DNA of 64,000 nucleotides, from contig JAJNNX010000027.1 of assembly GCA_023159155.1 (NCBI GenBank), positions 186,001 through 250,000 of the forward strand, written 5' to 3'. Both the position numbers and the translations under genes were made by a program. Numbering within the stretch: the first letter of the stretch is position 1; each line of letters starts with the position of its first letter. This document shows, piece by piece, positions 45,163 through 59,331 of the stretch. Under the pieces are notes generated by a model, which ran no database searches, was not told the origin of the DNA, and was given only the letters and a program-made list of their open reading frames with translations. Origin of the DNA: Ustulina deusta (lineage: Eukaryota; Ascomycota; Sordariomycetes; Xylariales; Xylariaceae).

Positions 45163-48100
45163 GACAGGAGAGTGAAGAAGTGCCTTGAAAGTATAGTCAG
45201 AAGAGGTGTATTCTGAATCGGGAGCGAGGGAAAGGGGGCTAACGATATCACTGCTGTTGTTCTGATCTCCTTTTTTCACCTCACCTGAACTACCTATAGG
45301 GGTGGGCCCCGTTTTTGGTCAGTGTGGCTCCAGCATGCTACATGAATTTTGGGGGGTGAACATAATACAGATACAACATGTCAGTTCCAACCTTTTGTAA
45401 CTAATATAGTATATAATAAATATAGTTATAGGGAATTATTGCTTGATCGGTTTAGCAATAGTTACTTATTTTCTTTTATAACTAGTTTAATATAATAACT
45501 ATTAAAGTTTATAAGTTTTCTATTACAAATATGTTTTGCTTACTATTAGTAAGCTTGTAGTTTAGTAAATACTTATTAATAATGTTTAGAGAAATATTGT
45601 TATTAGTAAAATTCTATAATAAGGCAGGTTACTTAGGCTTTTAAAAACTGTTTGTATTATTAAATATAAATATAAAAAAAAGGGCTTATTTTTATTTGTA
45701 TTTTTAGAGTAGCAGTTATAAAGCAATAACTAATACTAAAATATTTTTAGTATTATTTTTGAGCTAATATTATAAGTTTTAGAACTTTATAATAGTTAAA
45801 TTTTAATAGTTTTTTTTATTAGTAATCCTAACTAAAATAGTATATTTTTATAATAATAGTATAAGATATATTATTTAGAAATTCAGTTTATAGTTTGATT
45901 TATATAATTATATTTTTTAGTACTAATAGCTAAAGTTGTTTTTATTTTATTGCTTAATAGTATATTTTATAAACAAGTATATATTTTTTTAATTAATCCT
46001 ATTACTAAATTTTTATTTTTTAATTAGACCTTTAATTAGATATTTTATATTTATATTTTAGTTATATTTTAGGTTTAATAATAATTTAAAATATAATTAG
46101 AAAAAAAAAAAAACTAATAATAAAAAAACAGGCCAAAAAAGTTTAAAAAGCTAGTTAAAAGTTTGCCTATTATACATATATAAGCTACAAAACATATAAA
46201 GCGCTAAAAAAGTTCAAATAAATAAAGGTTTAATATATTACTTAAAGTTATTTTTATATAAATAGTTTAAGCTAAATTAAACTATAAAGCAGTAGTTAAA
46301 CATTAAAATAACAAAAATTATATATATTTATAGATTAGGTTTATTATTACTTATTTTTTATTATTAATAATTAAATAAGCTTGTTTATAGTATTAAAAAT
46401 AAAAATATTATGGCTATGCTTTATAAGTTCTTTAATATTAGCTCTAGCAAAAAATAATATTAAACCGAATATAATTATACTTTAGGAATATATTTTTATT
46501 ATTTTTTAATATATTAACTCTAGGAAAACATATAAAAAGTACAAAATATTTTGCTACAAAAAAAGAAGCTTTAGTTAGTTTAAACTAATTATATAATACT
46601 AACTAATAAAAAAAGGCAAAAAATAATTACAATATAAAAAGAGCTACTAATTTATTTATATTATATTTATAAATAGTTAGAACTTTAGAAAAATTTGATA
46701 TATAGTTTGATAATAATTTATTTTTTTTAGCTAACATTTAATATATATATTTATAATAATTATTTTTAGTAAACTAAATATTAATATATTAATATATGTT
46801 TTAAAAAATATTATTAATTTTTTATATTAAAATTAATTATATAAATTTTTAATAAAATAATATAAAAGTAAGGTTTGTCCGGCAGTTTTTATATTAAAAA
46901 TAATAACTACTATAGTTAGGTTAGTTTATTTAAATAAATAGTTAATTAAATTTTAAAGTTATAAATATTAGCTGTTATTTTTTAATTAAAGTAATAAAAA
47001 GAAAAATGCTATACTAGGGAAAAAATAGTTATTTATTAATATATTATTAAGTTAGGACAACTAACAAGTTTATTATTGTAAGATTTATTAAAGCTTAAGT
47101 TTTTAATAAAATATTATTTATAATAAATTATTTAAAAAAAAATTATAATTAATAAACAAAAAAAGATTATAAATAAAGCAAAAAAATATAATAGTAATAG
47201 TTAATTTTTAATATATAAAAATAGACGCTTAATAATATATATTATTAAAAAAAATATATATATATTTTGAGCTAGAACTAAATAAATATAATAATAAATA
47301 ATAAAAAAATAAAAAAATATAATAACTAAGAACTAAAAAAAATAAGGTATTAGGCTTTGTTAGTAAAAAAAAAAAAATAGAACTAATTTAAAAAAAAGCA
47401 AATATATTTATAGAAAAATATTAAAATAGTATTATAAAATAAAATAGAATAATAGCTAATATATAAAAGTTGGATATAGAAATTAATATAATAGTAGGGA
47501 AGATAATATAACAAAAATAATAAATTAAATAAATTAAAAAATAAATAGGTTAAAGGATAAATGTTTTAGATTAAGGGATAGATAAATATATATTTTTATA
47601 AATAGTTGCTAACCTAAAAATGCTTAAGTATAGCTTACTAGCTAATAATTACTTAAAATAATAGTATTTTTTATTATTATTTTTATAGTTATATATAAGT
47701 AATAGTATTATTTTATAGCCTTTTATTATATTAATAATAATTTATAATTATAAAAAAAAAATTAGTAATAAAATTATTTTATTAATAATTAAACAATATA
47801 TTGTTTTTTATTTAGTAGTAAATCTTTTTTGTAGCAAATTTATAATTTGTTAGCGTTTTTAGAAATCTATAAGCTATCTTTTTAAGTTTAGATTTGCTTA
47901 TATGAATTTTTTATTTTTGTTTTTTTTTAAAATAATTAAGTTTTATTACTAAATAATTAAACTAAAAATAACAAGTTTTAAGCTAAAAAATATTAATAAG
48001 TATTTAGATTATATTTATTTTTTATATAGTATTATCTAGTACTAAGCGTTAAAGATATTTTTTTTATTAAAAAGCTAAACAAAAAAAAAGAAAGCTTAAA

Positions 48101-51100
48101 TTGTATATATATTATAAAGTAAAAATATAAATAATTTGTCTTTATATTAAAAGATCTAATATTTAGATAGAAATATTTCTGGTAGGCTAATAATAAGCTG
48201 GTTATTGCTTATTTAAAATATAGGGCAATTAAGCAAAGGATTTTAAGGCTTATTTTTTATAGCTTATAAAAACTTAATAATAAAGAATATATGTTTATTT
48301 ATATAGTATTAATATATAAAAATATTATAACTAGTATAAATAAAATTATTAATTTATATATATATATGCTATAATATTTTGTAATATTATTATATATTAG
48401 ATTATAGCTATTATATTAGTTAAAAATACTTATTTTATATTAAATAATAAATATTTAATTTATTACAATTGGTACTAACTAAAATTAATATTATTATAAA
48501 CGTTATAATTTTTTTTATATATTATTATAAAGCGCTTTATAAACTTATAATTTAGGCTTAATTTTTATAGTTAATTAATATTTAATAATAGATTTTTTTA
48601 GAAAATAATAGCTTTTTGTTTAAAAATAAGTATAATAAGCGGTTAAAAATAGTACTAATTTCTTAGTATATAGAGTTTTCTATTGCTATCTTTATTATTA
48701 TTATTTATTATTTTTATGTGCTATTATAATATTAGGTAAGTTATATTTATAGTTTTAAAATATTTGTAGATTTTTAAGTATATAGTTTTAAATATGTTTG
48801 TAAATCTAAAATTAATACTTTTTTTTATATTAATTTATTAGATTAAAGTTTTTAATATTAGCTAATAATTTATATTTTGAACTTTTAATTTATTTTTTTT
48901 ATAATAATATTAGATATTAATACATAAAAACATAAATATAAAAGTATATATATAATAAATAAACTTATTTATATTAATTTTTTCTGAATAATATGTTTAC
49001 TATCTAACATATTTTAAACTATTTTGTAATATTCCAAAGATATAATTTTTGGTAGATGTTTAGAAGTTTTTTAAGTTATAAATATATAAATACTTTAGCT
49101 TTTTTAGTAAGTGTTTTGATATTAATAGCTAAGTTAGCTATAAAACTTTAAGTTTTTAATATTTAAAATATATTAGTAGTACTATTTGTAATATTTATTT
49201 AGTTATTTTTGTTATTTATTAGATTTATAATATTTTAAATATTTCTAGAAGTTTTATATTATAAAGCAAAAAATATATAAAAGTATACTACTATATAAAA
49301 AAAAAGTTGAAGTAATAAATAACTATAAATAATAATATTTATAAATAAATTGTTTATAAGCTAAAGTAAATATTTCTTAAATATAAATAAATTTAAACAA
49401 ATAATATTTGTTAAGATATAAGCTATAATAATAAAAATATCTAGGAGCTATATTTAGGTAGAAAGATTGTGTTTAGGTTAAATATAAATTGTTGCTTATA
49501 AATAAACTTATTTTTTAGATCTATAAAAACAAAAAGCTATTTTTTGTTTTAGATTTTATATTATAAAATTGAAAGAAATTTAGGTTATATATAGGTTTCC
49601 TAAAACTAAAAGTAAAAAAGAATAGGTATAATAATTAATATTTTTATATATTTTTATATATATTATAAATCTAAATAAGCTATAAGCGACTAGATTTAAT
49701 AAAAATATAAAAAAATAAAAAACTTTTAAAATTTTTATATAAATTTGCAATAATATTTTTTAATTATAATTTTATTAAAAAGAATATGCTATATAGTTTT
49801 AATAAAACTTATGAACTTAAAATAAGCTATATTAATAGGTTAATTATATAAAAGATTAATACCTGGTATAAGATAGGACGTAGTATTTGTAATAAATAAA
49901 CTTTTTTTTAGTTTAAACTTTTTAAGTTTTTTATTATATTTTTTGATTTTTATATTTTAAACTTTTTTATAAATAAATATTATTTTATTGTAATACTAGC
50001 TAAACTTAATAATATTATATTTTAAGTTGTATTGTTATATTTTTAGGATTATATAAAAAGAATAAAACTAAAAAGCTTTATAGTTTTTGCAATTTAATAG
50101 GTCTTATATCTAAGGAAAATCTCTAATAAAATAAATTATAAAAAAGCAAATATATATTTTAATTTTATTAATATTTATATTATAATTTAGTACTAAATGT
50201 TTAATATATAATAATTTTTAAAAAAAATATAACGTTTTTATTTTATATAAGCCTATTATTAATAGAGTTATATTTAAGCGTTAGTTAATAATATAATCTA
50301 GGTAAAATGTGGGTAAAGGGTAAATATTAGTTATAAACCTATATATATTCTAGTATAAGCTAAAAGCATTAATAAATATTTTTTATAATAAAAATACTAA
50401 TAGTTTAGATATAAAGTTATAAATTTAGGCCAATTTTGATTTTAGTTTTAATTTAAGTTTTATATAATATAGGCTAGTTAAACAAGCTAGTATAAATATA
50501 TATTTATTTTTAAATTATAGCTTAAGTTTGTTTTATATATATTTAATAATAGATTTAGTAAATATAGGACTAGTATAATTTTTTTTATTTTTTAAATTAA
50601 ACTTATAATTAATAAAAATATTATTAAATTGCCTAATAATATAATTAAAAAAAATAAAGAGTTTTTTTTTTAAACTAATATTAACTTTATTATATTAGTA
50701 TATTATAGTACAAATTAGCATATATTTATAATATATTAAAATTCTATTTTAGTTTTTCTTAGTAAATCTATAAGTTTAAATATTAAAGCAATCAAAGTAA
50801 TAAAATAATTATTAAAAAATTGTCTAGTTTTATTTAAGCTATAATATATAATATGTTTAAAGTAAGCAGTAGTAAAATTATGTTTAATTATTATAGTTTA
50901 ATACTAGTAGTTATTATTATAATATATAAACTAAATAAAGTTTAATAAAAAGATATATTTTATTTATTTATTTTTAATAAATATATTAAATATAGTTTGT
51001 ATTAATTTATTTTATATTTATGTTTGCTAGAACTTAGTAATATAACAAGTTAACTAGCTTAAGCTTTAGTATATATATTAATAGTATAATAGTAAAATTA

Positions 51101-52596
51101 ATAACTTAGAAATAAAAATTTTTATATTAACTTAAAAAAAGTTTTTAGTAAGCGAAGTATAGTTAGAAAGTTTTATAATATTTAGTTTAATTGTTTTTTT
51201 CTTTATAGCATACTTTAGGAGTTATTTAGCAAACTTGCTTATTAAAATAAGCTTTTATTTAAATAAAATAACTAGTTTTTTATATAGTAAAGTTTAAATA
51301 ATTTTGCATAGTATACGTTATATTTTTTAAAATAATTAAAACTTTAAAAAAAATAGTATAAATTTGAATTTAGTTAGATTTATTATAAGTTTTATTAGTT
51401 TATGTTTTTTTAAATTTTTATTTTAAAGAACTATAAATATTAGCTTTTTGTTATTTTTGCTACTAAAAGATACGTCTAACTTAGTATATATATTATTATT
51501 AGTAACTTAAAAAATTTAAGCTTATAGTTTAAATATTATATTTTTTGTATTAAAAAGGGTTAATTTATTTATAACTAGATTTACTAAAGGGTTATTTTTA
51601 TTTATATTATTATTATTAAGTGTTTAATTTAAAATAATATAAATTAGATTAATTATGTTTGTTTGGACTAGGTCTTTTTTATAACTATTTTTTTATATTA
51701 ATAATAAGCAATTTTTATTATTAATATTAATTAAAAAATTATTAAAAAAGAACTTTACTATTATTATATTTATTTAATTTTTAATATTAAATATATTTAG
51801 GCATACTTTAATAAGCTTTTTTATAAAAAGTTTAAATCTTATTTATAGCTATAATCTAAATTGTATAATATTATGTATAGTATAAGGCATATAGCAATAA
51901 TTATTTTTATAGGGCATAACTATAAAAAAATAAACAGTTTATATTATAATAAAAGCGCTTATAATAAAGCAATCAATCTAGTAAGATTTAATATATTTTT
52001 AGGCCTAATACTTAAAATTTAAGCTATTAAATATAAGTTTTTGTTTGTTATAGCAGTAGTAATAAATAAATAATAGCAGTATAGTAATAAATTAAAAAAG
52101 TAGCTACTATACTATTACTAACTAATAATATTATTATATTGCAAAAACTAAAGCTATATATAGATTATATATTCTTTTATATTTTTTGTAATATTTCTAG
52201 TATTTATTTTATTTCTTTTGTTGCTTAGTTTTAAAAAAGATTATTTTGTAATAGTTTTATTAAATTTATTCCTAAGCAAATATATATAAACTTTTTGTTT
52301 GTTTTTAAAGTAGCTTATAATTATAAAAAATATAGCTAGTATAACAAATAAAAAGCGGAAATAAAAACATATAAGAAGGCCTAGTTAACCCAAGCCTTAT
52401 AATTCTTAAAGTCTAGCAATTATACCAAAGCTATTAGAAAAAGTAGCTATTTTTACTATTTTGTCGAATAACCTTTTTAAATCTAAAAGTTTAAGCACTA
52501 AATCTAGTAATAACAATTCTAATAATTTAAATATATTCTTAAGTTAAAATATTATAAATAGTTTTAATAAAATATTATAAATAAAATACTAAGTTT
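45163..52596. repeat. AT-rich, RIP-like degraded repeat block (right, outer part)
   Basis: From about 45,340 the sequence is A/T-dominated with no frame of 60 codons. The composition change is sharp. Element ends could not be recognised up to the LTR at 52,597. A slightly richer stretch lies near 52,355-52,460. Confidence 0.75.
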
Positions 52597-52832
52597 TGTA
52601 ATAGTTAGTATAGTTTTAGTAAGACCTGCAAGGACTCTAGACCTATATAGCAATAAAATAAGAAGTCTACGTACGGACCAACCTAACTCTACAACTATAT
52701 ATATAGAGTCTATATCTACCTATTTTATAAACTCTAATTTCCTTCTTTTTTTTCTTTTTTTTTTTAGCTTAAAGTCTTTGTTTATAGTATTAATAAACTA
52801 GCTATAAAAGCTTTATTTGACTAATCGTAACA
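52597..52832 (-). repeat. LTR of the older retrotransposon copy
   Basis: A 236-bp repeat that on the minus strand begins TGTTACGATTAGTC and ends CTAACTATTACA (TG...CA). It is the reverse complement of the LTRs at 53,069 and 59,091 and the least mutated of the three. It includes an A/G tract and the shared CTATATAGGTCTAGAG block. Confidence 0.88.
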
Positions 52833-53068
52833 CTATTTTAAGTTTTCTAATTATTTATTAATAAACGTTTAATAAATATATATTTTTTATTTTGCTATAG
52901 TTAGCAAAACATAAATAAACTTTTTTTTTTAGCTATATATTTAATATAAAAGATTATATATTTTTTAATACAAATTTAACTTTGATATAACTCTAATAAG
53001 ACTTTCGACCTTTATGCTACCTAAAAGCTAACAATCTATAGAAAACTTAACCTTAAATACCTCTATCC
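52833..53068 (-). mobile_element. 3'-side internal fragment of the older retrotransposon copy
   Basis: Reverse complement of the internal sequence that precedes the LTR at 59,091 in the younger copy (about 58,850-59,090); for example CTAATTATTTATTAATAAA and ATATATATTTTTTATTTT blocks match in order. It is cut off at 53,068 by the younger copy. The last five bases TATCC are the target duplication. Confidence 0.85.
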
Positions 53069-53307
53069 TGTCACGATCAGTTAAATAAAGCTTCTATAGC
53101 TAGTTTATTAATATTATGGACAAAGACTTTAAACTAAAAAAAAAAGAAAAAAAAGAAAGAAAAAAGTCAGAGTTTATAAGATAGGTAGATATAGATTTTA
53201 TATATATAGCTGCAAAGTTAAGTAAGTCCGTACGTAGACTTTTTATTTTATTGCTATATAGGTCTAAAATTTTTGTAAGTTTTACTAAAACTATATTAAT
53301 TGTTATA
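53069..53307 (+). repeat. First LTR of the younger copy
   Basis: Begins TGTCACGATCAGTTAAATAA and ends TTAATTGTTATA. Differences from the other two LTRs are mostly C/T and G/A. Confidence 0.88.
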
Positions 53308-55087
53308 CTATTTTTTTTTAAAACTAAAAATTTAAATATAGTTTTAATTTAAAGTTATTAATAATGTTAGGTTTATATAGTTTTTTTATATTATATTGTT
53401 TTATTATTATTTTTATAATTGTTTATAAACTTATTAATTATTATTATATATATTTATTTTTATAATTTTATAAAAAATCTAGAAGCTTTTTTATAAGTTT
53501 TATAAAATTAGTTAAATTTAATTAGTATATTTTTAAAATTTTAAGTTATATATTAAGGATTATTAAAATTATAATTTTTTAAAACAATCTAATATTATAA
53601 CTTTTTATTTTTTTTATATATTTTTAATTATTTGATTTGTTTAACTTTAAATTTTGCTTTGCTATTAATATTTTTTGCTAAAAATAATAATTAAATTTAT
53701 TAAAATAAAAAGTTATTATTTGCTTTTTATAATTAGTTAATATAAAACAGGTTTTTTATTTTATAAAAGTTAGATAAATTAAAAATATAGCTAAATTTTT
53801 GTTTTTTTAAAATTTTAAAAAGTTTAACTAATTAAAAGTCTAATCTAATAATTAGCGCTTATATTATAAAACTTTTTTTTTTTAAAAAAACTTTATTTTT
53901 TATTTTAAAATCTATTAAGTATTTTTTTTTATTAGCTTATAGCTTATATTATTTTTATATAAAAATTGCTATATTATATATTATTTTTTAAACGTTTTAA
54001 GTTTAGCGGACTAATTCGAGCGTTTATTATTTAGTATTAAAATTTATAATAGTTTTGCTAATATTTACTATTAAAAAGTTTTAAGCTTTAATTTTTATTG
54101 CTATTTTTAGTAGTAATATATTAATTAATAAATGCTATAAAAAATTATACGCAAAATTTAAAGCAAAAAAATAAATATTTTAATTATTTTAATATTTATT
54201 AATATAAAAATAAAACTATTAATCTAATTCTTAATTAGTTAATTTTATTATTTTTTAGATCTAAAAGTAATAAGTATTACTAACGCAATATTTAATATTT
54301 ATAAAATTATTAATTATTATTATAAATTTAGAAATAAATAGTTCTATATTATTTAATATTTATATATTTAATATATTAAAAAATTTATATAAATTTATAT
54401 AATATTATATAGCTAGTAATTCTATAATATTTATTTTTTTACTAAATAAAGTTATAATTAAATAGCTAAACTTATTTATAAAAACTTATATATAATTATA
54501 ACTTTATTAGTTAAATAATATATTTTTGCTATTTATTACTATATATTGCTATATTATAGCTAATATAAATAATAAGTAAAAAAAGCTAGAAGTTTTATTT
54601 TATAATATTTTGTTTTTTTTGTAGTTATAATAATTATATATATATTATTTATAATTATATTTTAAATAAAACTAGTAATATTTTTATTTTAATATTTTAA
54701 TTATTTTATATTAATTTTAATATATAATAATTAAAAATATATAAGCTTTTTAAATTAAAGCTATATAAAAAAAAATAGTTTTATTTAAAATAACTTTAAA
54801 TATATATAGTTTTTTGTTTTTATTTTTTAGTTTTTATAACTAGTTTTTTTGTTTAATTAGGTTTACTAAATTAGCTTTTTAAAAAATATTAAATAAAAAG
54901 TTTATAGTTAATATAAAATTTTATATTTTATTAGATAGAACTAATACTATTATTTATTTTTTAGTTTTTGTAGTTTTAATTATAAAAAGTTTAGCTATTT
55001 TTTTTAATAAAATATTAGTTATTATATTTTTTCGTTTTAGTTAGTATTAAAAAATAATATTAAAATTTAATAAAAAATTGGCCTAGC

Positions 55088-55290
55088 TGATAGAAAGACT
55101 GATAGGTATATAAATAAAGATGATAAATTAAGAAAGAGTGGGTGCGTAGCAGAATATTAGAAGGTCCAATATATCTGTGTGCGAGGTCCCACTCACAGGA
55201 GCACAGGCCACCTAGTGTGGACCTGTCCTGACCTGGGGCATAGGCCACCATTCAAGGTTGCCAGTTCGAGCCCCCTATAGGTCTCTATCA
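55088..55290 (+). mobile_element. 203-bp MITE-like element with tRNA-type B box
   Basis: Ends TGATAGA and TCTATCA are perfect 7-bp inverted repeats, flanked by the 5-bp direct repeat CTAGC (55,083-55,087 and 55,291-55,295). The older retrotransposon copy has an uninterrupted site at the matching place (near 62,950, reading GGCCTAATATATTTATT on the minus strand), which proves insertion. Composition is balanced, unlike its surroundings. Inside lies GGTTGCCAGTTCGAGCCCC, a B-box-like motif almost equal to that in 43,058-43,223, plus GGCCACC and AGGACAG/GTCCT short repeats. No protein is encoded. Confidence 0.85.
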
Positions 55291-58200
55291 CTAGCGTATT
55301 TATTATATTAATAAAATTTATTTATTTAAAAAATATAATAAAGCTTAATAATTAGTTATTATAAAAAATTTAGTTTTAAAAAGTTTTAAATAATAATATT
55401 TTAAAGTTTATATTATTACTAAAAGTTTATAGTTTTAAATTAGGTAGGCTTGCTTAATTAATATTATTGTTTTAAAAAAATATTTTATAAGTTTTTAGGT
55501 TATATTTTTTTATTACTACTAAATAACTTTTTTTATTATATTATATAAAATATTTATTTTTTTTATATTAGTTAGCTAAGCTTAAAAAAAGATAAAACAA
55601 ATATTTTATAAGCTAATAGTTTTATATATTTAAAAGTTTATTTTTATTTTAGTTTTATTATAAATAGTTTTTTTTTTTTTAGTAGTTAATTTAAAAAAGT
55701 AGCAATTTTATTAATATAGTAAATAAATATATAAATATAATTATAAAGCTTAAAAAATAACTAAATTAATTTAGTACTTTTAAAATTATTAAAGTTTTAA
55801 TTTAGAATTGTTTAGATTTTAGTAAAATTAATTTTAATTTTTATTTTAGTTTTTATAATTATTTTTAAATAATCAATAATAAATATATTAAAATAAGATT
55901 TTTTAATATTTTTTTAATATTTAGCTTAATATAAATAATAAATTATTTTTTTATAATAGGTTTAGTACTATTTTTTAGTTTTAAAATAAATTAAAATATT
56001 ATTTATATAAATATTTGCAAACTTGTTTAAAAGTTTTTAAATTTATATATTAATAAAAGCTTACTATTAAATAGGTTTTATTTTTAAACTAAAAAATAAA
56101 ACTTTTTATTAAAATATTTTTTTATAAGTTTAAAAAAAAAAAAAATAATATAATTTTATAATTAATAATAATTAATAAAAAGCTTTAATAATATTTAGCT
56201 TAATAAATTAAATAATATTATAATAATTAAATATAATATTATTAATATTTAAAATTAATATAATTTAATTTTTTAAATATATAATTTTTTATTAGTAATT
56301 AATTATAAACTTATATTTAATTAACTTAAGTTTAAATATAAATAAAATAAAAATAATATTTAAATTTATATTTTATTTAATAAAGTTTATAACTAATAAT
56401 TTATTTATAAATTTTTTTTTAAATAAAATAAACTATATAAATATATAATATTAATAAAAACTAAAAGGATATTTTTTATTATTAAGTTCTAATATTATAT
56501 TAAACTTTAGTTATAATAATAGTAAAGTTTTAGATTTTTCTTAAAAAATTTTTTTTTTAAGTATAATAGCTAAAAAAGCAAAAAGTTTTATATTAACTTT
56601 ATATATTAAAAGTTTTTTTTTTTTAAAAATAAAATTAGTTTATTATTAAACGTTTTTTATAATACTACTTAATTAATTTAAATTTATTTTTTTTATAAAA
56701 TATTAATTATTTTTAAATTTTTTTTAAATAGCTTAATATAATTATTTTTAGTTATTATAAACTTAATTATAATAAGTTTTTTTAGAGTTTTTTTAGCTAG
56801 TTATTTTTATTTATTTTAATAAAAATAATTTTAAAAATTTTATATAATTTTTTTAATAGTAGTTTAGGTTTTTTTTTTTTTAAAAGTTATTATATAAACT
56901 TTTTTTATTTTAAGTTTAAAAATCTTAGGTTTTTTTTTTGTTTTTTTAGTTTTAGTTATTTTTAAAATAATTGTTTTTTTTTTAAAAAATTATTTTAATA
57001 TTTAATAATATTTTTTTAACGTTTAATTATATTAATTTATATTTTTTTATATTTTTAAGTTTATATTTTATTATTTATAATTAAAAAGCTTAACTATAAT
57101 TATTAATAAAAATTAAACTAATAAAAATAAATTATTTAGCTAAATTAATTATTATTTTTAAGTTTTTATTAAAATATTTTATTTTATTAATTATTTAATA
57201 TTAATAATAATATTATAATTAAAGTTAGTAATTTAAAATATTTAGTTTTTAAATTATTAATTATTAATTTTTATAATATATATTAAATATTTGCAAATTT
57301 TACTAACTATTTTTTTTTAATAATTATAAAGCTTTTAAAGTTTAGTTAATTAAACTATTTTTATTTTTAATTATTATTTAATGTATTATATAAATTTATA
57401 GCTAATTATTAAAAAAATATAAGTTTTAATATTATATAAAATTAAAGTTTTTATTTTAATACTATTAATTTATAATTAAATAAATATTTTAAAAATAATT
57501 AATTTGTTTTAGTTATATATTTTAGTTAAAATAAATAAAAAAACTAATAAAAAAGTTTTTGTTAGTTTTATTTGTTTTTTAAATTAAATAAACTACTAAA
57601 GTTATTTTTATTAGGGCTTTTTTTTGCTAGTTAAATATTTAAAACTTTAAGCTTTTAATTAAAGCAATTAATTAATATATGCTTTTTTTTATTATAAATA
57701 AAATAAGTCTTATTATTTTAATAAGCTTTTTTTTTTTTTATAATTAGTGCTTGTTTTAATTATTTTAAAGTAAATATTTTAGAATTTTTTAAGTTAGCTA
57801 AAAGTTAGTAAGCTAGTTTGCTAAAAATTTAATTAAATTAATAAGTTTAATTTATTAATAGTTTTTATAAACTTATTTAATATTATATATTAATTTAATA
57901 ATTTTATTAATAAATAATTTATAAAAAATATTTAAATTTATAAAAATTTTATATAAATTTTTTTTTAAGTTTATATAAAAATAGTTCTATAATTTATATT
58001 TTTATTATAATTTAGCTAATTAATATTTTTATTAGTTTTATATATATAAACTTAAAATATTTTATAAGTTATAATTATTTAATTAAAATTATAATAAACT
58101 ATTAATAAAACTTAAATTATTTTAATAATATTATTAAATAGTTTTTTAATTAAATAAAAATATATTTTTATTAATTTTTTAATATATTTTTTTAATTAGT

Positions 58201-59090
58201 TTATAATATATTAAAATTAGGTATTTTTAATTTAAAACATAATAATATTTTTATTTAGCTTTTTTGCTAGTTTATAAACCTAGTTATTAAATAAAGCTTT
58301 ATTTTTTGTAAATTTGCTAAAATTAATTTTTTATATTTTAGTTTTTTTAGTATAAATAAAGTTTAAAATACTAAAAAATAAACTAATAAAATAAAAAATA
58401 AATAAAGCAATAAAATTAAAAAATTTAAAATTAATACTTTTAAATATATTTTTTATTATTAAATTATAGTTATTTTTTAAAAATACTAAAGTAAATATAT
58501 TAAAAAATTAACGTTTTAATTTTTTTATTTATTAAAAAAGTTTTACTAGAACTAATATAAAGTTATAAGTTTATATAGTTATAATATTTAGTATTATATT
58601 TTTAAATATATTATTTATTTTAAATAGTTTTAGTTCTAGTTTAAATTTTGTTTTTTTAAGTTTTAATTTTTTGTTTTTTTTAGATTTTTTTTTAAATATT
58701 AGTTTGTTTAAAACATTTATAAAAAAGTCTAGTGCTTAAATTTTTTTTTTTTATTAAAAAAAAGATTTTAAAATTGTCTAATAATAAAAAGCTAGCTATA
58801 TTTAAAAACTAAAGTTATTTTAATTGTTTAAAAACTAAAAATAAAATAAAATTATTTAAAATTAAGTTTTTTATAAATTATTAATTTTTAAATAGTATAA
58901 AAATTAAAAGTTTTATTAAAATTATATTAAAATTATATTAAAATTAAATTTATATTATAAAATATATAATTTTTTATATTAAATATATAACTAAAAAAAA
59001 AAGTTTATTTATATTTTGCTAATTATAATAAAATAAAAAATATATATTTATTAAATATTTATTAATAAATAATTAGTAAGCTTAAAATAG

Positions 59091-59157
59091 TATTATAATT
59101 AGTTAAGTAAAGCTTTTATAGTTAGTTTATTAATATTATAAATAAAGATTTTAAGCT

Positions 59158-59188
<31 letters not shown>

Positions 59189-59326
59189 GAGTTTATAAAG
59201 TGGGTAGATATAGACTTTGTGTATATAGCTGCAGAGTTAAGTTAATCTGTACGCAAACTTCCTATCTTATTGCTATATAGGTCTAGAGTTCTTGCAGGTC
59301 TTGCCAAAACTGTACTAACTATTATA
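59091..59326 (+). repeat. Second LTR of the younger copy
   Basis: Begins TATTATAATTAGTTAAGTAA where the first has TGTCACGATCAGTTAAATAA; nearly all differences in this start are C-to-T or G-to-A. It holds a run of over 20 A where the other LTRs have mixed A/G, and ends CTAACTATTATA. Confidence 0.88.
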
Positions 59327-59331
59327 TATTC

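Larger units (their letters stand above)
53069..59326 (+). mobile_element. Full-length, RIP-degraded LTR retrotransposon (younger copy)
   Basis: 6,258 bp between two same-direction LTRs (53,069-53,307 and 59,091-59,326). TATCC before and TATTC after form a 5-bp target duplication differing by one C-to-T change. The internal region has no coding frames left; it is AT-dominated. Strand is given by LTR direction only; coding direction is not determined. The internal sequence is the reverse complement of 59,332-64,000 for its whole visible length. Superfamily (Ty1 or Ty3 type) cannot be read. Confidence 0.85.

Noticed and set aside
45341..52596. Possible mitochondrial DNA insertion
   Set aside because: AT-rich, but no tRNA, rRNA or mitochondrial gene pieces were recognised; RIP-degraded repeats explain it better.
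55060..55251. 63-codon minus-strand frame in the right AT block
   Set aside because: It lies mostly in the 203-bp MITE-like element and is simply the only non-AT sequence there; no protein features.
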